Positions 48,591 through 61,281 are shown, counted from the first letter of the stretch. The stretch: 64,000 bases of DNA from Salvator merianae (GCA_003586115.2 QVOM02000103.1:3286001-3350000), one strand, 5' to 3'. The notes: generated by a model from the sequence alone, not told the origin. Program-made: numbers and translations.

Positions 48591-48834
48591 CAGCCTAGAT
48601 AGCTTTAAGAATGGATTGGACAGTTTCATGGATGTCAGGTGTATCAATGACTAGTAGAATGGATGCCTGGATACTGCCTCCAGGGTGAAAAGACAGGCAG
48701 AATGCCTCTAAACGCCATTTGCAGGGAGCTGAGAGCAGGTGAAGGGCAATTGGTGGGCCACTGTGTGAGACAGGATGCTGAACTAGATGGGTTGTCCCCT
48801 GATCCAGCAGGGCTTCTCCTATGTTCTTATGTCT
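48591..48834 (+). mobile_element. CR1 LINE, 3' UTR fragment
   Basis: Parallels 20495-20770 from TAGATAGCTTTAAGAATGGA through GGATGCCTGGATACTGCCTC and TTTGCAGGGAGCTGAGAGCA to AACTAGATGGGTTGTC... CCTATGTTCTTAT, with a short deletion in the middle. 5' truncated, noncoding. Confidence 0.88.
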
Positions 48835-49862
48835 GAGAAGCATTCCCTGAATGAGAACTTTAGCCTTATGACAGAATACTTGCATCCAGTAGATTCAATA
48901 CCCAGTAACTTCAAACAAGATTGGAAATAACTCCCACATGCAACCTATAGAGACACTGTCAACCCATAGAGACACTGTGGATAGTTACTGTCACTATTGG
49001 ACCTGTGTCCACAACCCAGTTATCAGCCCTCAGCCACCTTACAGTAACTATGCAGAAGGCATTCCCTGTATATTCATGGAATACTAGAGATGGTGAACTT
49101 CCTAGGCCTTTGAGATGTAGCCTTTTCTCCAGACAGGAATCCAAATTAAAGCACCATTAGGTAAAAATAAATAGTCACTCAGTCTGACACTTCCTTATTG
49201 GATACAAGTGATTGTTTTGTGCACATTTAAACTGCTCATCATCAGGCATCTTTGACGTAGCACAGTGTGCACAGTGAGGGTCTGGAAAAATATGGGAGCA
49301 AAGATTAGAAATGAATAAGACAAAAAGCTAATGCAATAATGAAGTGATGGAGAGCTTAAACTAATCCTCACAAGCATGATTACCAATCTGAAGAAAATCT
49401 AAAGCGCAGACACTTAAAAGAACATGCACTTGCACATCATGTCATCCCAAATGCCTTTCTGCACCTGTTAATGTCGAGTGTTGGATTTGCTGGGTGAGCA
49501 ATACTCAGTATTGTGCAGAGTGGGTGGAAATTTGAAGCCAGCAGCGTGCTGCTCTTTTCAAAGCACATGTAAAAATAAATAGCTCCTGCTCAAAATAACT
49601 CACAGTCTAATTTTAGATCAAATATGAATGGGAAGCAAAACAGAATGGAAAGCATGGTGTTTGGAATGATTGGAGGTTACAACAGCAATTCAGCTTCCAC
49701 CTAAGACGTGTGCTTCTTGCGCTGGCTGAATGGAATACCTATTTTTATTCCTATAGAGCTATAAATAGCAAAATACGGACAATTAGATAGATAGTGTCCC
49801 CACAATCTTTCAGACTAATAAATGTACTTATGGACTGATAAAGATCCCAAGACATTTGTCAG

Positions 49863-49863
<1 letters not shown>
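48835..49863. other. No gene; 49440-49760 looks single-copy and repeat-free
   Basis: 49440-49760 has balanced composition, no element wording and no long frame. It might be conserved noncoding sequence, but this cannot be judged from one sequence. Confidence 0.3.

Positions 49864-49911
<48 letters not shown>
49864..49911. repeat. (TA)n microsatellite
   Basis: About 23 uninterrupted TA units. The apparent Tyr-Ile frame across it is an artefact. Confidence 0.98.
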
Positions 49912-49912
<1 letters not shown>

Positions 49913-50488
49913 GCTTGAAATGCTCAAGGAATACAATTTTCGGAAGGAGGGAGTGCACAAATGCTGAAATGACATCGCTTTGAAATTTGCCTGGACAAAT
50001 TGCTCAGCAACAGTGAGGATACACTGAACAGCCAATGAGCTGCCTTCTATGTGAATTTGATTGGGCTGCTGCATTGAAAAGCCAACTATATTGCACAGAA
50101 ACAACTCCCACCCACGCAGAAACTAAGATTTATTTAAAGCAAGTTAATATTTTGAGCCTTTCTTTTTAAAGATGAAGAAAGATTCCTCAGAACATAACTA
50201 CATGTGACCTGTTCCACATCCAAAGAGGCCATATATAAACCATAAAGAGGGCATAAAGGTGCTGAGAATTCTGAAGCTTCAGAAAGAACAGGCAAAGGTT
50301 ACAGATGCCCAACTCCTTTGTTCATTCATCTCTGGTCAGCCATCTCTCCCCAAATCTGTTTTTAAAAGATGGTAGTATTATACACATGGATGCAAGGAAA
50401 GGGGACCATCTGGTATACAAGTCATTGGGAAGGAAGCTAATCAGTATGCTCAATTTGGGTGTCTCCAGACAGCAAGAGAAATCCTGCA
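49912..50488. other. No gene recognised
   Basis: 49912-50110 is also free of repeat wording. The rest is unassigned. Confidence 0.4.
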
Positions 50489-50530
50489 ATCGTGTCTCGC
50501 CACCTCTGCCAAATGGCAGGAGACAATCCT
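50489..50530. repeat. Dispersed repeat family 'GATTGCC', fragment (inverted)
   Basis: CCTGCAATCGTGTCTCGCCA, then CCTCTGCCAAATGGCAGGAG, the reverse of the end segment found at 7115-7160. Confidence 0.5.
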
Positions 50531-51898
50531 GAGGCAAACCCAAGTTCTTACCTTGTCTGTCATTTCCCCCATGAGATTGCTGCTCTTGCAAAATTACCAA
50601 TGTATGAAGCACCCACCCAGCCACCTTTTTTTTTTTTTTTGCTTGCTTGCTTGTTTCCTACATATGAGTACTTTTGCGAGAGCAGTGATTCCACAGGGAA
50701 TGACAGACAAGTTAAGCAATCCAGCATGATGGAAAAACTGGCATCAGAGCTGAATTTTCTATTATGGCTTTAGGGCGCAGTCTGACATTGTAAATTTAAT
50801 TTGTATTGGAAGAGTAAGAGCACTGAGTTTGTGTTCGGATTGTTCCCATGGTTGCATTTTAATACAGACTCAATTCAGACTTGCTCGTTCTCACACTGAT
50901 GTTTCCCGTCCTTGGCATGGGAAAACCATACATTTTCTGCCTCCACCCGTTGCCAGATTCCCCTCCCTATGCAGTTAGTGATTGGCTGCCATCCCAATGT
51001 TCAAATCTTGACTTCACAAAGGTGACCAACTCAAGCTATGCTCTCTGTATGTCCCTGCTGCCATCCCAGAACATGGATTCACTTGCCAGTGTTACTAGTC
51101 ATTCACTGTTTGCTCCTTCTCCCCCTCCAGCTTGTATCTACACAAGCAGAACTTTGATACCACATCTACCACAGAATAAAGCTTCTTAAAGGGCGGATCA
51201 CAATTTCTGCTCCTTTGCAATTGAACATTTGTGCAATTGCACAATGTAAGAGTAGTGCAAAAGCAGAGAGAAGTCTGTGAAGAGGGGAGAATGTGTGGGG
51301 GGCTCCATTATTATGATAGTGAAGTTTTTAACCAGCAAATGGACTCCACCTCACCTCCCCCAAGACATCCACAGTGGCATGTGTCCCACTATGTAGCTGT
51401 GTGGTGCCGATGGCAAAATTGATAGTAAGTGGGTTATTTGTTGGGGCAAGAGGACTGCACCCCCAAACAGATGCAGTTTTTGAATTAAAACACTCTCACC
51501 ACAGCATGGCAAAGACATCCAACATATCTGCCCCCCAAAAGTGATTTGGATCAGGAGCTGTGCTTATCCTTCCCTTCCCTTAATGCTGCTGTTGCAATAT
51601 CGCATTCTTGCGCAAAAGTGAGGAAAAGGGTTCCCAGACTGTGGGAGAAGGGGGAGCAACCAGGAGCAAGGAATGCATTTTGGAACTGCCTTGTCCAGCC
51701 CAGCCCAGCCCACTGTTGTCTCCAGCTATCCAGCTGACTGTGGTACCCTCTCTTCCTAGCATGCAGCACGCAGTGAACCATGTTGCTGCCTGAAGTTTGC
51801 TGTAGCACTGTGATGGGTTTGTGCAAAAGTCCATAAACCTAGAAGGAGCTCTACTTCTTGGTTTAATTAGCAGATGAAAATGGAGGAAGCTTTTAATT
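50531..51898. other. No gene; T-run with GCTT repeats at 50623-50655
   Basis: Composition becomes less AT-rich, giving longer chance frames on both strands (50305-50773, 50881-51189, 51551-51826) without domains. Confidence 0.45.
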
Positions 51899-52025
51899 TC
51901 TTTCTGGCAGTGGCAAATGGGGGATAAAGGAGAAGGAAAGACTGCAGACTGGCAAAGGAAAATAGAAGACAGCATTCTTTTCTCCTGGCAGTGGTGGAAG
52001 GAGGGATAAAGGAGGCAGAAAGAAG
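51899..52025 (+). repeat. Degenerate direct repeat, period about 85 bases
   Basis: CTGGCAGTGGCAAATGGGGG... ATAAAGGAGAAGGAAAG recurs as CTGGCAGTGGTGGAAGGAGG... ATAAAGGAGGCAGAAAG. The minus-strand frame 51580-52251 that spans it has no recognisable domain. Confidence 0.65.
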
Positions 52026-52609
52026 TACTGCGCTTCTTGCCCACCCACCCCTGCTGGCCGTGGTGCCTGTCGTCCTGAGTACAACACCCACAACACCCAT
52101 CATTGGACAGTGGGAAATGGGGAGCCTTTCCTCTGCACTTCCCCCAAAAGTATGGTCCCCCCCAAATAGTCTCCTTGCATGTTCCCACATCGCAAAATAA
52201 AACAGGCCAGCAATCTGGAACGGGTTGAGAACTCATTAAATTTGAATGCAAAGTAGTCCAGATTTCGACAATTTAGTCCAGAAAAAACTATGGAAAGGTA
52301 AGATCATGTTGGGCCAGCAGGAACTGAAGACAGCCTGTAAATTGATTAAATGCCATGTCAGACACTTCCTAGTTACTGCCATGGTGAGCATTGGGTGCAG
52401 GCCTGATCGGGCCTAACTGCTCACCCCACTGGTACTGCTCAATCACTGTGAATTCTCCATTGGATTGAATAAAACTATTCCAAATATATCTGCATTCAGA
52501 TTTTTTGTCCATTCCTATTCCACATGAGCCTTTTTCCTGCAAAGATCCTGATGAATCCATGGACTGAAGAATTTCATGTTGTTTTGTACAGTTGAACTTG
52601 GAACAGCTG
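52026..52609. other. No gene recognised
   Basis: Unassigned. Confidence 0.4.
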
Positions 52610-52755
52610 CAGGTACATGGACTCATCCATGCAGTTTTATTGGCAGACATAAAAGTGGTTTGCCTTTACCTACTTCTAGGGAGATGCCACCAATTAAACT
52701 TGTGGCTCTTTGCTTTCTAGGCAGTTGCTCTTACACTGAGCTATGGCTACTCCTC
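52610..52755 (-). mobile_element. tRNA-derived SINE, decayed copy
   Basis: On the minus strand the head is GAGTAGCCATAGCTCAGTGT with an almost intact A box (52733-52743). GCAACTGCCTAGAAAGCA and the middle (GGTAAAGGCAAACCAC, CCAATAAAACTGCATGG) parallel 35036-35241. The 3' tail is lost. Confidence 0.65.
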
Positions 52756-53096
52756 ACTGAAGAATAACTTCTTTTTGCTACTTGAACACAAATAGTCACC
52801 AGAAAATGCAGATGCTACAGTACTTTCATGACTGATAATCCTCCTCTTACAGCAGGACAGTGGGAGTAAATATCACTTCCTGTATGTACTAATCTAACAC
52901 ATGATTTGCACAAGATGAAGCCATGCAGGGCCTAAATTCACTCTCTGTTTAAATGAGAAGTGTCACTGATTGGGTGCAAGTCACAAAGTGCCTTTATATT
53001 AGAGGTGGATGGGCCAGAAGATTCTGTGCTGGCTGAGTTTGCATACTGCCCCATGACAAGAACATGCACTTGATCCATTAACTGGAGCCTGAGACT
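52756..53096. other. No gene recognised
   Basis: Short unassigned spacer. Confidence 0.4.
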
Positions 53097-53293
53097 TTTT
53101 ATACACAGTACAAAAAGAAAAAGAAAAGTGTGTCACAAGTGCCTTACAGTTGTTTGTATCCATAAGCTAGTGTCTCTAATTCATGTGCTAGAAAATGGAC
53201 TTCCAAAAGTGTTGGGATGGGAACAGTAATGTCCACATGCTACCACTTCTGAGCTGCTTTTAGTTGCTTTTTTTCATGTATGTGGATGCAGCC
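53097..53293. mobile_element. MITE family 'CTGCATC-AAAAA-CTCAAAAGC', copy 3
   Basis: The right end reads inward GGCTGCATCCACATACATG, AAAAAAAGCAACTAAAAGCA, GCTCAGAAGTGGTAGCATGTG. The left end is a degraded counterpart (TTTATACACAGTAC, AAAAAG runs, GTGTCACAAGTGCC). Same order as 28641-28868. Confidence 0.6.
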
Positions 53294-53984
53294 AGAATCT
53301 CTGAAATCCCAGTGAAGCTCAAGCAGTTTTATCCATCATGGAATTGACATGAAGTTTTCAGGTTAGGGCCTCCCAGAATGAAACTAAGTTTGAATGATTT
53401 ACATTTTATATAAGATTGGAAGTAATTTTTTTGTAGCCCTGAAGACAGACAAAAACTACGGTGGTGTAATTGCAGAAGCATACTTGCCAATCAGGTCGGC
53501 AGTGAGCATATTTAAGATTTTAACACCAGTATGTTAAAGAAAAACCATTAGAATAATTGAGGGAATACATTAAGTGCAGGCCACTTCCAAAAATCCCTAC
53601 AGCCGGCACAGTGAAGTGGTGACATGACGAGTTAACAGTCTGTCAGTCTGGCACAGTTTCAAATGGCAGCAGCTGAGGTGTGCTTAAAAATAGGGATTTT
53701 TAATTGGATTCAAAATCAATTAAAACCCCATTAGAAACATAATTGTAGTAATACAAATCATAAAATAATCTCTTTTACAATAAACTATAAAACCGAGGAA
53801 GCTTGCATAATTAATGCTATGTGTTACATGGGCAGTACCTATCTTTCAACACTTGAAACAAAGCAAAGAACCTTACATCCACTCAAGGTTTAGGAAGGCA
53901 ACCCAAAAACTGCACAGGGCAACGAACAAGGCATCTTGAAATGCAAGTAGAAAACAGCCAGTAAATTGTGGAGGCAATTGTGGG
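53294..53984. other. No gene recognised
   Basis: Unassigned AT-rich DNA. Confidence 0.4.
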
Positions 53985-54380
53985 GTCTTCTTTAGATCCT
54001 CAAATTGCCTCTTGCCACTTCTGCCAGATGGCAGGAGGCAATCCCAGGACCTTGCCTCCATCTGCCAGCTCCTGGCATTACTGCTTCTGTTCCAAATACC
54101 TGGATGCTAGCAAAGCATCTGCTCATTTCCCTTTCCGCCCCCATATTTTGCTAGCATCTGGTTATTTGGACCAGGAAAAGTAATGCAAGGAGCCAGCAGA
54201 TAGAGATAAGCCATTGGTATTACGGGAAACTCAGCATTGTCACCCAATTTCCTGTAATATCAATATATCGATTTTTCAATCTACTATTGATTTTTCAAAC
54301 TCAGGACTATATTGGGAAGGCTATGGATATGTGAGACATTCTCAGTATAGTCCCAGGAGAATTTCAAGTTTTAATCCACA
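53985..54380. repeat. Dispersed repeat family 'GATTGCC', copy 3 (rearranged)
   Basis: 53985-54060 is the reverse of the family's end segment (GGCAAGAGGCAATTTGAGGA on the minus strand). 54303-54360 (ACTATATTGGGAAGGC... AGTCCCAGGA) is its start segment in forward orientation. One copy is inverted or two copies meet here. Confidence 0.45.
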
Positions 54381-55159
54381 TCTGGAGGCCCTGTCAGTCA
54401 GTATAGTGTTTTCTGGATGAGGCAATACTCTCTGAATTAGAGTTTGCCTTTCCACATGCCACTAGCTGGAGCTGAAAGGAGAAAACCATGTCTTGGAACT
54501 TCAGCTGAGCCTGCTTGCCTTTGCCATGCTCTCTCTCAAGCAGGCATAAGAACTGTGGATGCTTTAAGCTGGGATTGAAAGAAGAACATCTGTGCTGAGT
54601 GTTGCAGTTGACTTTGGCTGCAAGCTGATGGGTGCCGCTACGTATCTGTGGCAACCCCCCATAGCTAGGCTATATCACTCCTAAAAAGCATGATTCCTTA
54701 GTTCAGGAAAACCTGACTCTGATTATGGGTTTTCCCAAAACAGTGTGATCACTTATCTTTGCAGATGGAGCTGCTATCATAGCCCTCGCCACAACATATG
54801 CACTTGAGCTGAAAAAGATGGCTCCACATGTGCAGTGGTGCTATCACACACTTCTGGGTATTACCTGCTGGTGAAATACCTGGAAGTCTACATCAACAAA
54901 AGCTGCACAGACAGTGTGGTCCCCACACTGTCCAGTCAACAGGTGATCATTCTGGAGGGGTTGGGGCCAGCCTTTGTTTCTTTCTACCACACGCTTCACC
55001 AGGCACATATAAATGAAGACCATCTCTAGTGCTGTTTTGGTTTTTGCTTTATTTTGTAAAGATTGTGCTGCATTATTGTTGCTATTGTATTGTTACATTT
55101 TGTATTCTTGTTATTTTGCTATCTTGAAAATATTTGGAAAGGTGGTATATAGAGACCTC

Positions 55160-55160
<1 letters not shown>
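54381..55160. other. No gene recognised; possible retroposon body before the GATT tail
   Basis: The stretch 55035-55160 (TTTTGGTTTTTGCTTTATTT... GGAAAGGTGGTATATAGAGACC) reads like a LINE 3' UTR ending in the GATT microsatellite, plus strand. No coding sequence recognised before it. Confidence 0.4.

Positions 55161-55191
<31 letters not shown>
55161..55191. repeat. (GATT)n microsatellite
   Basis: About eight GATT units. Confidence 0.97.
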
Positions 55192-56654
55192 GCCATTTCA
55201 GACTCTTCAGCAGGCTGTCTGAGGTGAACTGTCCCCATTTGTGGCAGCATCAACCACCCTCCATGGCAGTCAACACCCTCCTGAGAATGGATGAGGGAAT
55301 GTGTAAAAGTATACAGAGGACAGATTGCTCATGTGCTGAAAAATGAAGACAGCACTGCAAGGATGGTGCATCACCTGCTCCAATGTGTCTCTGTCCTCAG
55401 CAGTGGAAACACAGCCATCAAGAGGGCAAGAAATGTTCTGAAAAGACCAGAGGGCTCCATGTGTACTCCTAGATGGGATTCGGACTGTTAGTCAAAATGT
55501 TCTGTGAATTTGCCTGTCTCTCACCAATGCCAGACACTGGAGTATGAAGAAATCCATGCTACTGTAAGGACATCAACCACCTTTAGGAGATGGTCCTTAC
55601 ATTTTGCTATAGCAGCGGAATACAGGAGCAGCATTTCTGCTTCAGCATTTCTGCTACAAAACTAATTCCATTAGGCTTTCTGCTTCCTTAACTGCTTATA
55701 TGGGGATGTCCAGTCTTCCCAACTGACTTGCTACAAAACTCCCACATCCCCATTTCCTTATGAGTCCAGTTTTATTTTTAAGTTGGTAAGTCTAAGAGCA
55801 GGGACTTGTCCAATAATAAATGTTGTAACTGATCTGGAAAATGTTTAGGTTCTTGTGGGTAGGACAAAAATACAAGTAGATATACTTAAATCTAGATTTG
55901 TACTTAATTCCACCTTAAACAAGAATGTCCAAATGAAGACTTCCAGATATTGAAGGACAACAATTCCCCCAGGAATCCTGGCCAGTAGCAAGAAGAGATG
56001 AGCACTGTGATTAAGCAACATCTAGATGGCTATAGTTTTGGACACTCCTGAGGTTGTAAAACATCATCCATTATGTAATGTGAACACTTCTGCCAGAAGA
56101 AGAAGTTGAAGAATTTTGAAGAAACATGTGTGTGATACACTGCCTTAACTCAAACAGCAATAAAACGCTCCTTGTGATGAGAAAAGGAAGTATTTAATTC
56201 AGTATTGAATGAGGCCGCTCAATAAATCTTAACTTTGCCAAGAGTAGAACTCCGTACACTAAATTCACTCCTCCACCCTGCCTTTTGTAACAAAGTAACA
56301 ACTCTGTGGTGTGCATTCCAGCACTTTCCCGTCTCGCCTCTTCCCACCTTGATGTATCCAATTGCAGCTGTCAACTGACTTTCCCGCTTCCCTTTTCTCA
56401 CTTTAACATTTGCTCAGTAACAGAGTACAAATCCTTTTTAAAATAAGAGCTCATGCCAGGCATAACGTGCCTGACAATAAGCTTTAAGTAATTGTGGAAA
56501 GCAAAAAGCTTTGATAAATTCGATGAAATTCTTCTGAGAGTTTATATACAAACACAGGGTAACTGATGAAACTGATTCAGGATAAAGTTTTGTTTTTCTT
56601 TATATCCTGCATAAGTACTTATCATAAGGAAATAAAACATCATAACTGATTTTG
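55192..56654. other. No gene recognised
   Basis: The frame 55291-55491 (plus) has no domain. Otherwise unassigned. Confidence 0.45.
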
Positions 56655-56897
56655 TCAATTCACAGTTCACACCAAACTGGGCGGTTCGCATGGCAAACTG
56701 CCCCATAGTTCAAAAAAACCTACTTTGAAGCGAACTCAAACCAAGGGGTGTTCTAACGAACCAAGCAAACCATAGTGAACCAACAGTGGTTTGTCAAGGT
56801 TCACGTGATTTGCATACAAACTGAACCACACTGTAGTTTGAAAAAAATTGTTTGAAGCAAACCCAAGACACTAAATTTCAGTTCATGCACATCTCTA
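56655..56897. mobile_element. hAT-type MITE, one end recognisable
   Basis: The right end CAGTTCATGCACATCTCTA is the family terminus (TAGAGATGTGCATGAACTG inward). The interior is rich in GAACC/GGTTC and TTTGAA/TTCAAA phrases as in the other copies. The left terminus is missing or decayed. Confidence 0.6.
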
Positions 56898-57904
56898 GCC
56901 ATTTGACGGTTGACTTACACTATCTTAATAATCTCTTGACAAGGTGACAGTAAACGGGAGAAGAACTTTGCCACAATATACCACTTGGTTTGGGGAGCTA
57001 AAGAAGCAGAGCACGGATGAAAATCTCTTGACTGCTTGGTCAAAATAATATAGACATCTTGCTTATCAAGCAGCAGACAAAATGTCTCCAGAGCAGCAGA
57101 GCGGCAAATGGCACCTTGGCTTTGACCTTACTAGTGTTTTGGTCCACAGCAGACCAAACATGGCCACTGGGAATTGTACTGCCTTCTTCCACTGCCCCAC
57201 CAGTTCCATTTCAATGGTGACCGCTGCTAACATGTAGTTAAATACACAAAATGGAAGAACTTTAAGCAAAGCAAGCCCACATTTTGAACAAAGCATACTC
57301 TTTTCAGAACTATATTAATGCTGGTATTATATTTTTCCATGATTTTTTTTTTGGGAAAAGGGGGAGCTTTGCAAAAATAACACTTCTTGGTAGACTTACA
57401 TAGTGGGCAAGCATGGAAAAAACCAAGGGAAGTGGGCAGATGTTTGCTAATATCTGGGTATTTTGGAACAGCAACAAAAATGTGAAGAGTCAGCAAACGA
57501 CATAGGAAGATCAATATTGTGAGAAATCTGATATCGTTGCTGGATTTCCTGGAGATATATGGGATTTTTGATCAATTAACCTGAAGAAGATCCTGCAATT
57601 TCCTCTTGCCACCTGGAAGCACCCTAATATTAAGCACATTTGTTACCGCCACAACTGAGAGCCCCAGGGGAGCCCTTCTTACAGCTGAAAGAGAAGAGTA
57701 ACACAGTATGTACCTACAAAGAGAGATTTTCCTCCCTAGCACTCAATGCTTCACTCCCATCCCCAAGTAACAGGGCTGACTATTAGGATTCAGGCAAGCT
57801 GGCAGTCGATAAAGACAGACCACGAATGAGATTTTGCTATTGCAGGAGTGGGGTGCACAACTTGAAAAAATATAACACATCTGCTGAACACATGTGGAGC
57901 AAAA
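56898..57904. other. No gene; dispersed repeat 'GATTGCC' fragment at about 57340-57625
   Basis: 57590-57620 (GATCCTGCAATTTCCTCTTG, CCACCTGG) is the reverse of the family's end segment. The sequence before it (57460-57540) has loosely similar wording to the other copies. The frames at 57227-57514 (minus) show no domain. Confidence 0.4.
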
Positions 57905-57929
57905 GTTGTTGTTGTTGTTGTTGTTGTTG
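57905..57929. repeat. (GTT)n microsatellite
   Basis: About eight GTT units followed by GCT/GCTATT units. Confidence 0.95.
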
Positions 57930-60900
57930 CTGCTGCTATTGCTATTAAAAAGCCTAAAGAACATTGTAGTTGGGCCCTAGGAAAACTAACTGAAAACTGA
58001 AAATACTTATAGTCATTGTAGGGTTTAAACCTCAGGTAGTGATGTAGCAATTAACAATGCATGAATTTTACATTACTGTATAAATCAACTGAAATTCATG
58101 TGAATAATCCAGTGACGGTTATTTCTAAAAGAAAAAAAAATCCCACTAACCAGAAGAAAATATCTATATCTATCATTGATAGCATGCTGCCTGGTGATCC
58201 ATATGGTGGAATGGAGAAGGGAATCAAAGCAAATGTAAATTCATATATATTTATTTATATTTAGAACTTCCCCAGACCAAGAAATAGGAACAGATACTGT
58301 GGATCCTTGAAGAATTACCTCAGACTAATGCTTATCGTGAAGCGATAAGTAGATTTGAAAAGTGGAAGCCTTTACATAAAGGTACAGGAACTCATAAGTT
58401 TTGGAAGAACCTTTCCACATGCCATGGGTTGTCCCACATTGTGCTGGCCCAAAATATGTGATCCAGCACACGATGGACAGGGCTGCTGGTGGCTCATGCA
58501 AAGGACTGACCGCATTGTGGGTGGTCCACCCAGCCCAACCATGAAGACTGGAAACTAAAGCTCCCAGCCTCTGTAGATGCCAGTCAGGGCTGTTTTGGCC
58601 AGGTACTCAGAAGCAACACATTTCAGTTTCCACTCCTGAGTAAAATGGCATTGAACATCTCAGCGTTAGTATACCAGACCAACAGCTCATATGCCATCTG
58701 CTCATGAGCTGCTTGTCCAATATTCCTGACCACTTACAAGCAGTCCACAGTTGAAGCAGGCTACAGTAAGTGTGGTCTCCAATACACCGTTCCACAGACT
58801 AGCCATTTGAGAGGGTTCACTAAGCTGACCTACCAGCCCAGTGCAGACACAACCTAACTATCCATACTATAAAAGCTCAAGCTTCATTACATTTTGTTAA
58901 AAATAATGATAATGACCACTGTCATGATCCAACGAAAAAGAAAAAAAGCTTAGAAAAATAAGCAGAAAAAGGCAGCAATTCCAGGAAAAAATGGTATAGA
59001 AGCTACCTGAATCTCAGGGTGCAAGCTGAGGTTAAAATGCGGAGGCATATAGGAAGTGGTGACCATAGTTACTGATGACAAAAGTAAAAGAAAGTTCAAA
59101 TTAATTTTAGCTTTCTTTACCTAAGATTCAGGTATATCTTGTGTTTTTCCCCAGTACAAGTATTTCCTCCACCACTCATGTTTAATGTCACATTTTTCTT
59201 TATGGCAGTATGTTGCTTGAAACATTTATTTTAGGCAAGGCATCCTTTTCTGATTTTTTTTCCTTCAATGATACTTGAAATAAGTGTCCCTGTAAAGATT
59301 AAGTGCATAATTTAATTGTCCTTGTATCTGATGGAGAAAAAAATGATTCCCCACAGCAGCCTATTGACTCCTTCAACCTTGCCTCTTGAAACCTTCCTGA
59401 ATGCAGGAGCTGATACTGCAGGTTTTGTATTTATAATGATTAATTAATTCTGTGCTAAGCAATGTTCCTGACTGCACGAACAAAATCCACTTTAGAAAAC
59501 ATAAATGACAACCTGCCTAAAATAATTAACACCAGCACTGATAGAATTGGAGATGTTTCTCCCTCCACTTTATGCTGGTATGTTTCAAGAGACTGTAATT
59601 ACAAAATATTTCTCCCAAGCAAAAAGGATGGCATTAAAAAAGAAGCATGATTCATATAAAGAATATATATTACAAGCACAAAGCACTGTAAGAGAAAAAT
59701 GCTGGTTTAAAACGGAGATATAACACAATGGCTTCTAGTAATTGACTGAGAATGTTTTCCTTTTTTTATCAAGACAAACATACTTCAGCAGTTCATCTTC
59801 CTAGCAGTGATGTTCTCACATTCGAGCCCCAAATTAAACAGAGTTCTGATCTCCCCCCCCCCCTTTTTCCCCCTTTTTGCAAAGAAACCACTGGCCTAGA
59901 TACCTTAGGAATTAGAACAGTCGCTCAAGACAGTTTAATGAGGTTTCAATCAGCATTGTGATGGGACTGCAATACCTCCACTGACTCCGTGCACTTGAAG
60001 ACTGCTTCCAAACAGAGATCATCCTGCCTGGGCTAGCCTACTTCTCTTATAGAACATACACATCCATTCCATCATGACGCCAATCCTTTACTGCAAAGAG
60101 ACAGTTTATACATTTAACTGTGACTTACAAGCCACTAGGCCAGTGGGTATATTCAGACATGTAGTTTCCAGAAAAAGCTTTCAATAACTACATTATGTTA
60201 CCTCCACCACCACCCCAATATCAGCCAGGTGAAGATTTACCTTTTCACACTGCCTGGAGTGATATGCTTCTGAACACTGTTAGATTTACTTGTGGCAAAC
60301 ACAAATACAGAATCTGTTCTTAATTTTTAGGAAATAGATATTACTAGGATCCAGCTACACTTAAGCTTTAATCCAGTTTTAATTCACCTTCAGAGTGAGA
60401 GAATACATCAGAAAGTGATGAACAGTTTTCTTTCCTCGCCATCTTACCCCAAAGGAGTAAGATAATGTGGAAATCTTGTTGAAGCTTCATCAACCAACAT
60501 GTCCAGAAATCTAAGATGATGGAAGTCAACAGTCAAGGTCATCTGGAGAACTAGTCCTTAACTAACAGGAAACCAGACAGTTATGCCCAGTAAGGGAGCA
60601 ACAGCATATTCCTCCAACAAATGATTTGAATAGGCTAGAGTAAGGCACTGAAGTATGTAGAGATCTCCAGATGTCTGTCAGTGCCTGGTGGTGAAGGAAG
60701 TAAGGAAGCCACATTTAAGTCAGAGCAGTGAGAATGTGTACAGATTTCCCAATGACATCCGTTTTATGAATGCTCTTACTTTGTTGGATTGAAGTAGGAG
60801 GCCCACTCCTAGCATCTGGTCATGATAAGGCCTTCAAAGTGAGTGTTCTTGTCTCCTCAAATGTTTGTGAGAGAGAGAGAGAAAAAGGGGGGAAGCAATT

Positions 60901-60933
60901 CCTTTCTGTCTCTTGTTTATATGAGAAGCATCA
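57930..60933. other. No gene recognised; C/T run at 59850-59878
   Basis: 58380-58870 contains GGCTGGG/CCCAGCC-type phrases and may be a decayed TIR element. 59440-59660 looks single-copy. No coding exon identified. Confidence 0.4.
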
Positions 60934-60941
60934 GCATACAC
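60934..60941. repeat. hAT target duplication, left (GCATACAC)
   Basis: An exact match to 61282-61289. Confidence 0.9.
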
Positions 60942-61281
60942 TAGAGAAGTTCACAAATGAAATACACTTGTTTGTTTTGCCAATGAAGTGAAAACCTGTT
61001 TTTTAATTTCATTGTTGAAAAATTGTTTTTCACATTCATTTTCCCACTTTTTTGCAAAGAAAAGAAAAATCCATTGGGGGAGGGGAACCTTTTCATAGGC
61101 AAAAGCACAACAAAACAAAAATGTTCAATCAAATTGTTCATTTTTGCAGGTGGGAGAACTGGTTTTATTTGATGGAAGATTTGGAAATGTGAGAAACCAC
61201 ATTTTCATTTCATGCAAATATCCACAACTGTGAAATATTCAATTGAATTTGTGAATGAAAATTGAATTTTGTACATCTCTA
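60942..61281. mobile_element. hAT-type MITE, 340 bp, with perfect 8-bp target duplication
   Basis: The ends TAGAGAAGTTCACAAATG and, inward from the right, TAGAGATGTACAAAATTC are flanked on both sides by GCATACAC. An 8-bp duplication with short TIRs is the hAT signature. The interior is rich in TGAAAA/TTTTCA and TTCAATTGAA phrases. No transposase, so it depends on an element elsewhere. It is the best-preserved member of the family also seen at 13208, 46214 and 56655. Confidence 0.88.

Noticed and set aside
48595..48885. Minus-strand 96-codon frame
   Set aside because: Antisense of a CR1 3' UTR fragment.
49864..49911. TA-run as part of a Helitron or promoter
   Set aside because: A simple microsatellite with no terminal hairpin or element ends nearby.
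51580..52251. 223-codon minus-strand frame
   Set aside because: Spans a degenerate direct repeat, contains no recognisable domain, and competes with frames on both strands. Most likely chance in a less AT-rich segment.
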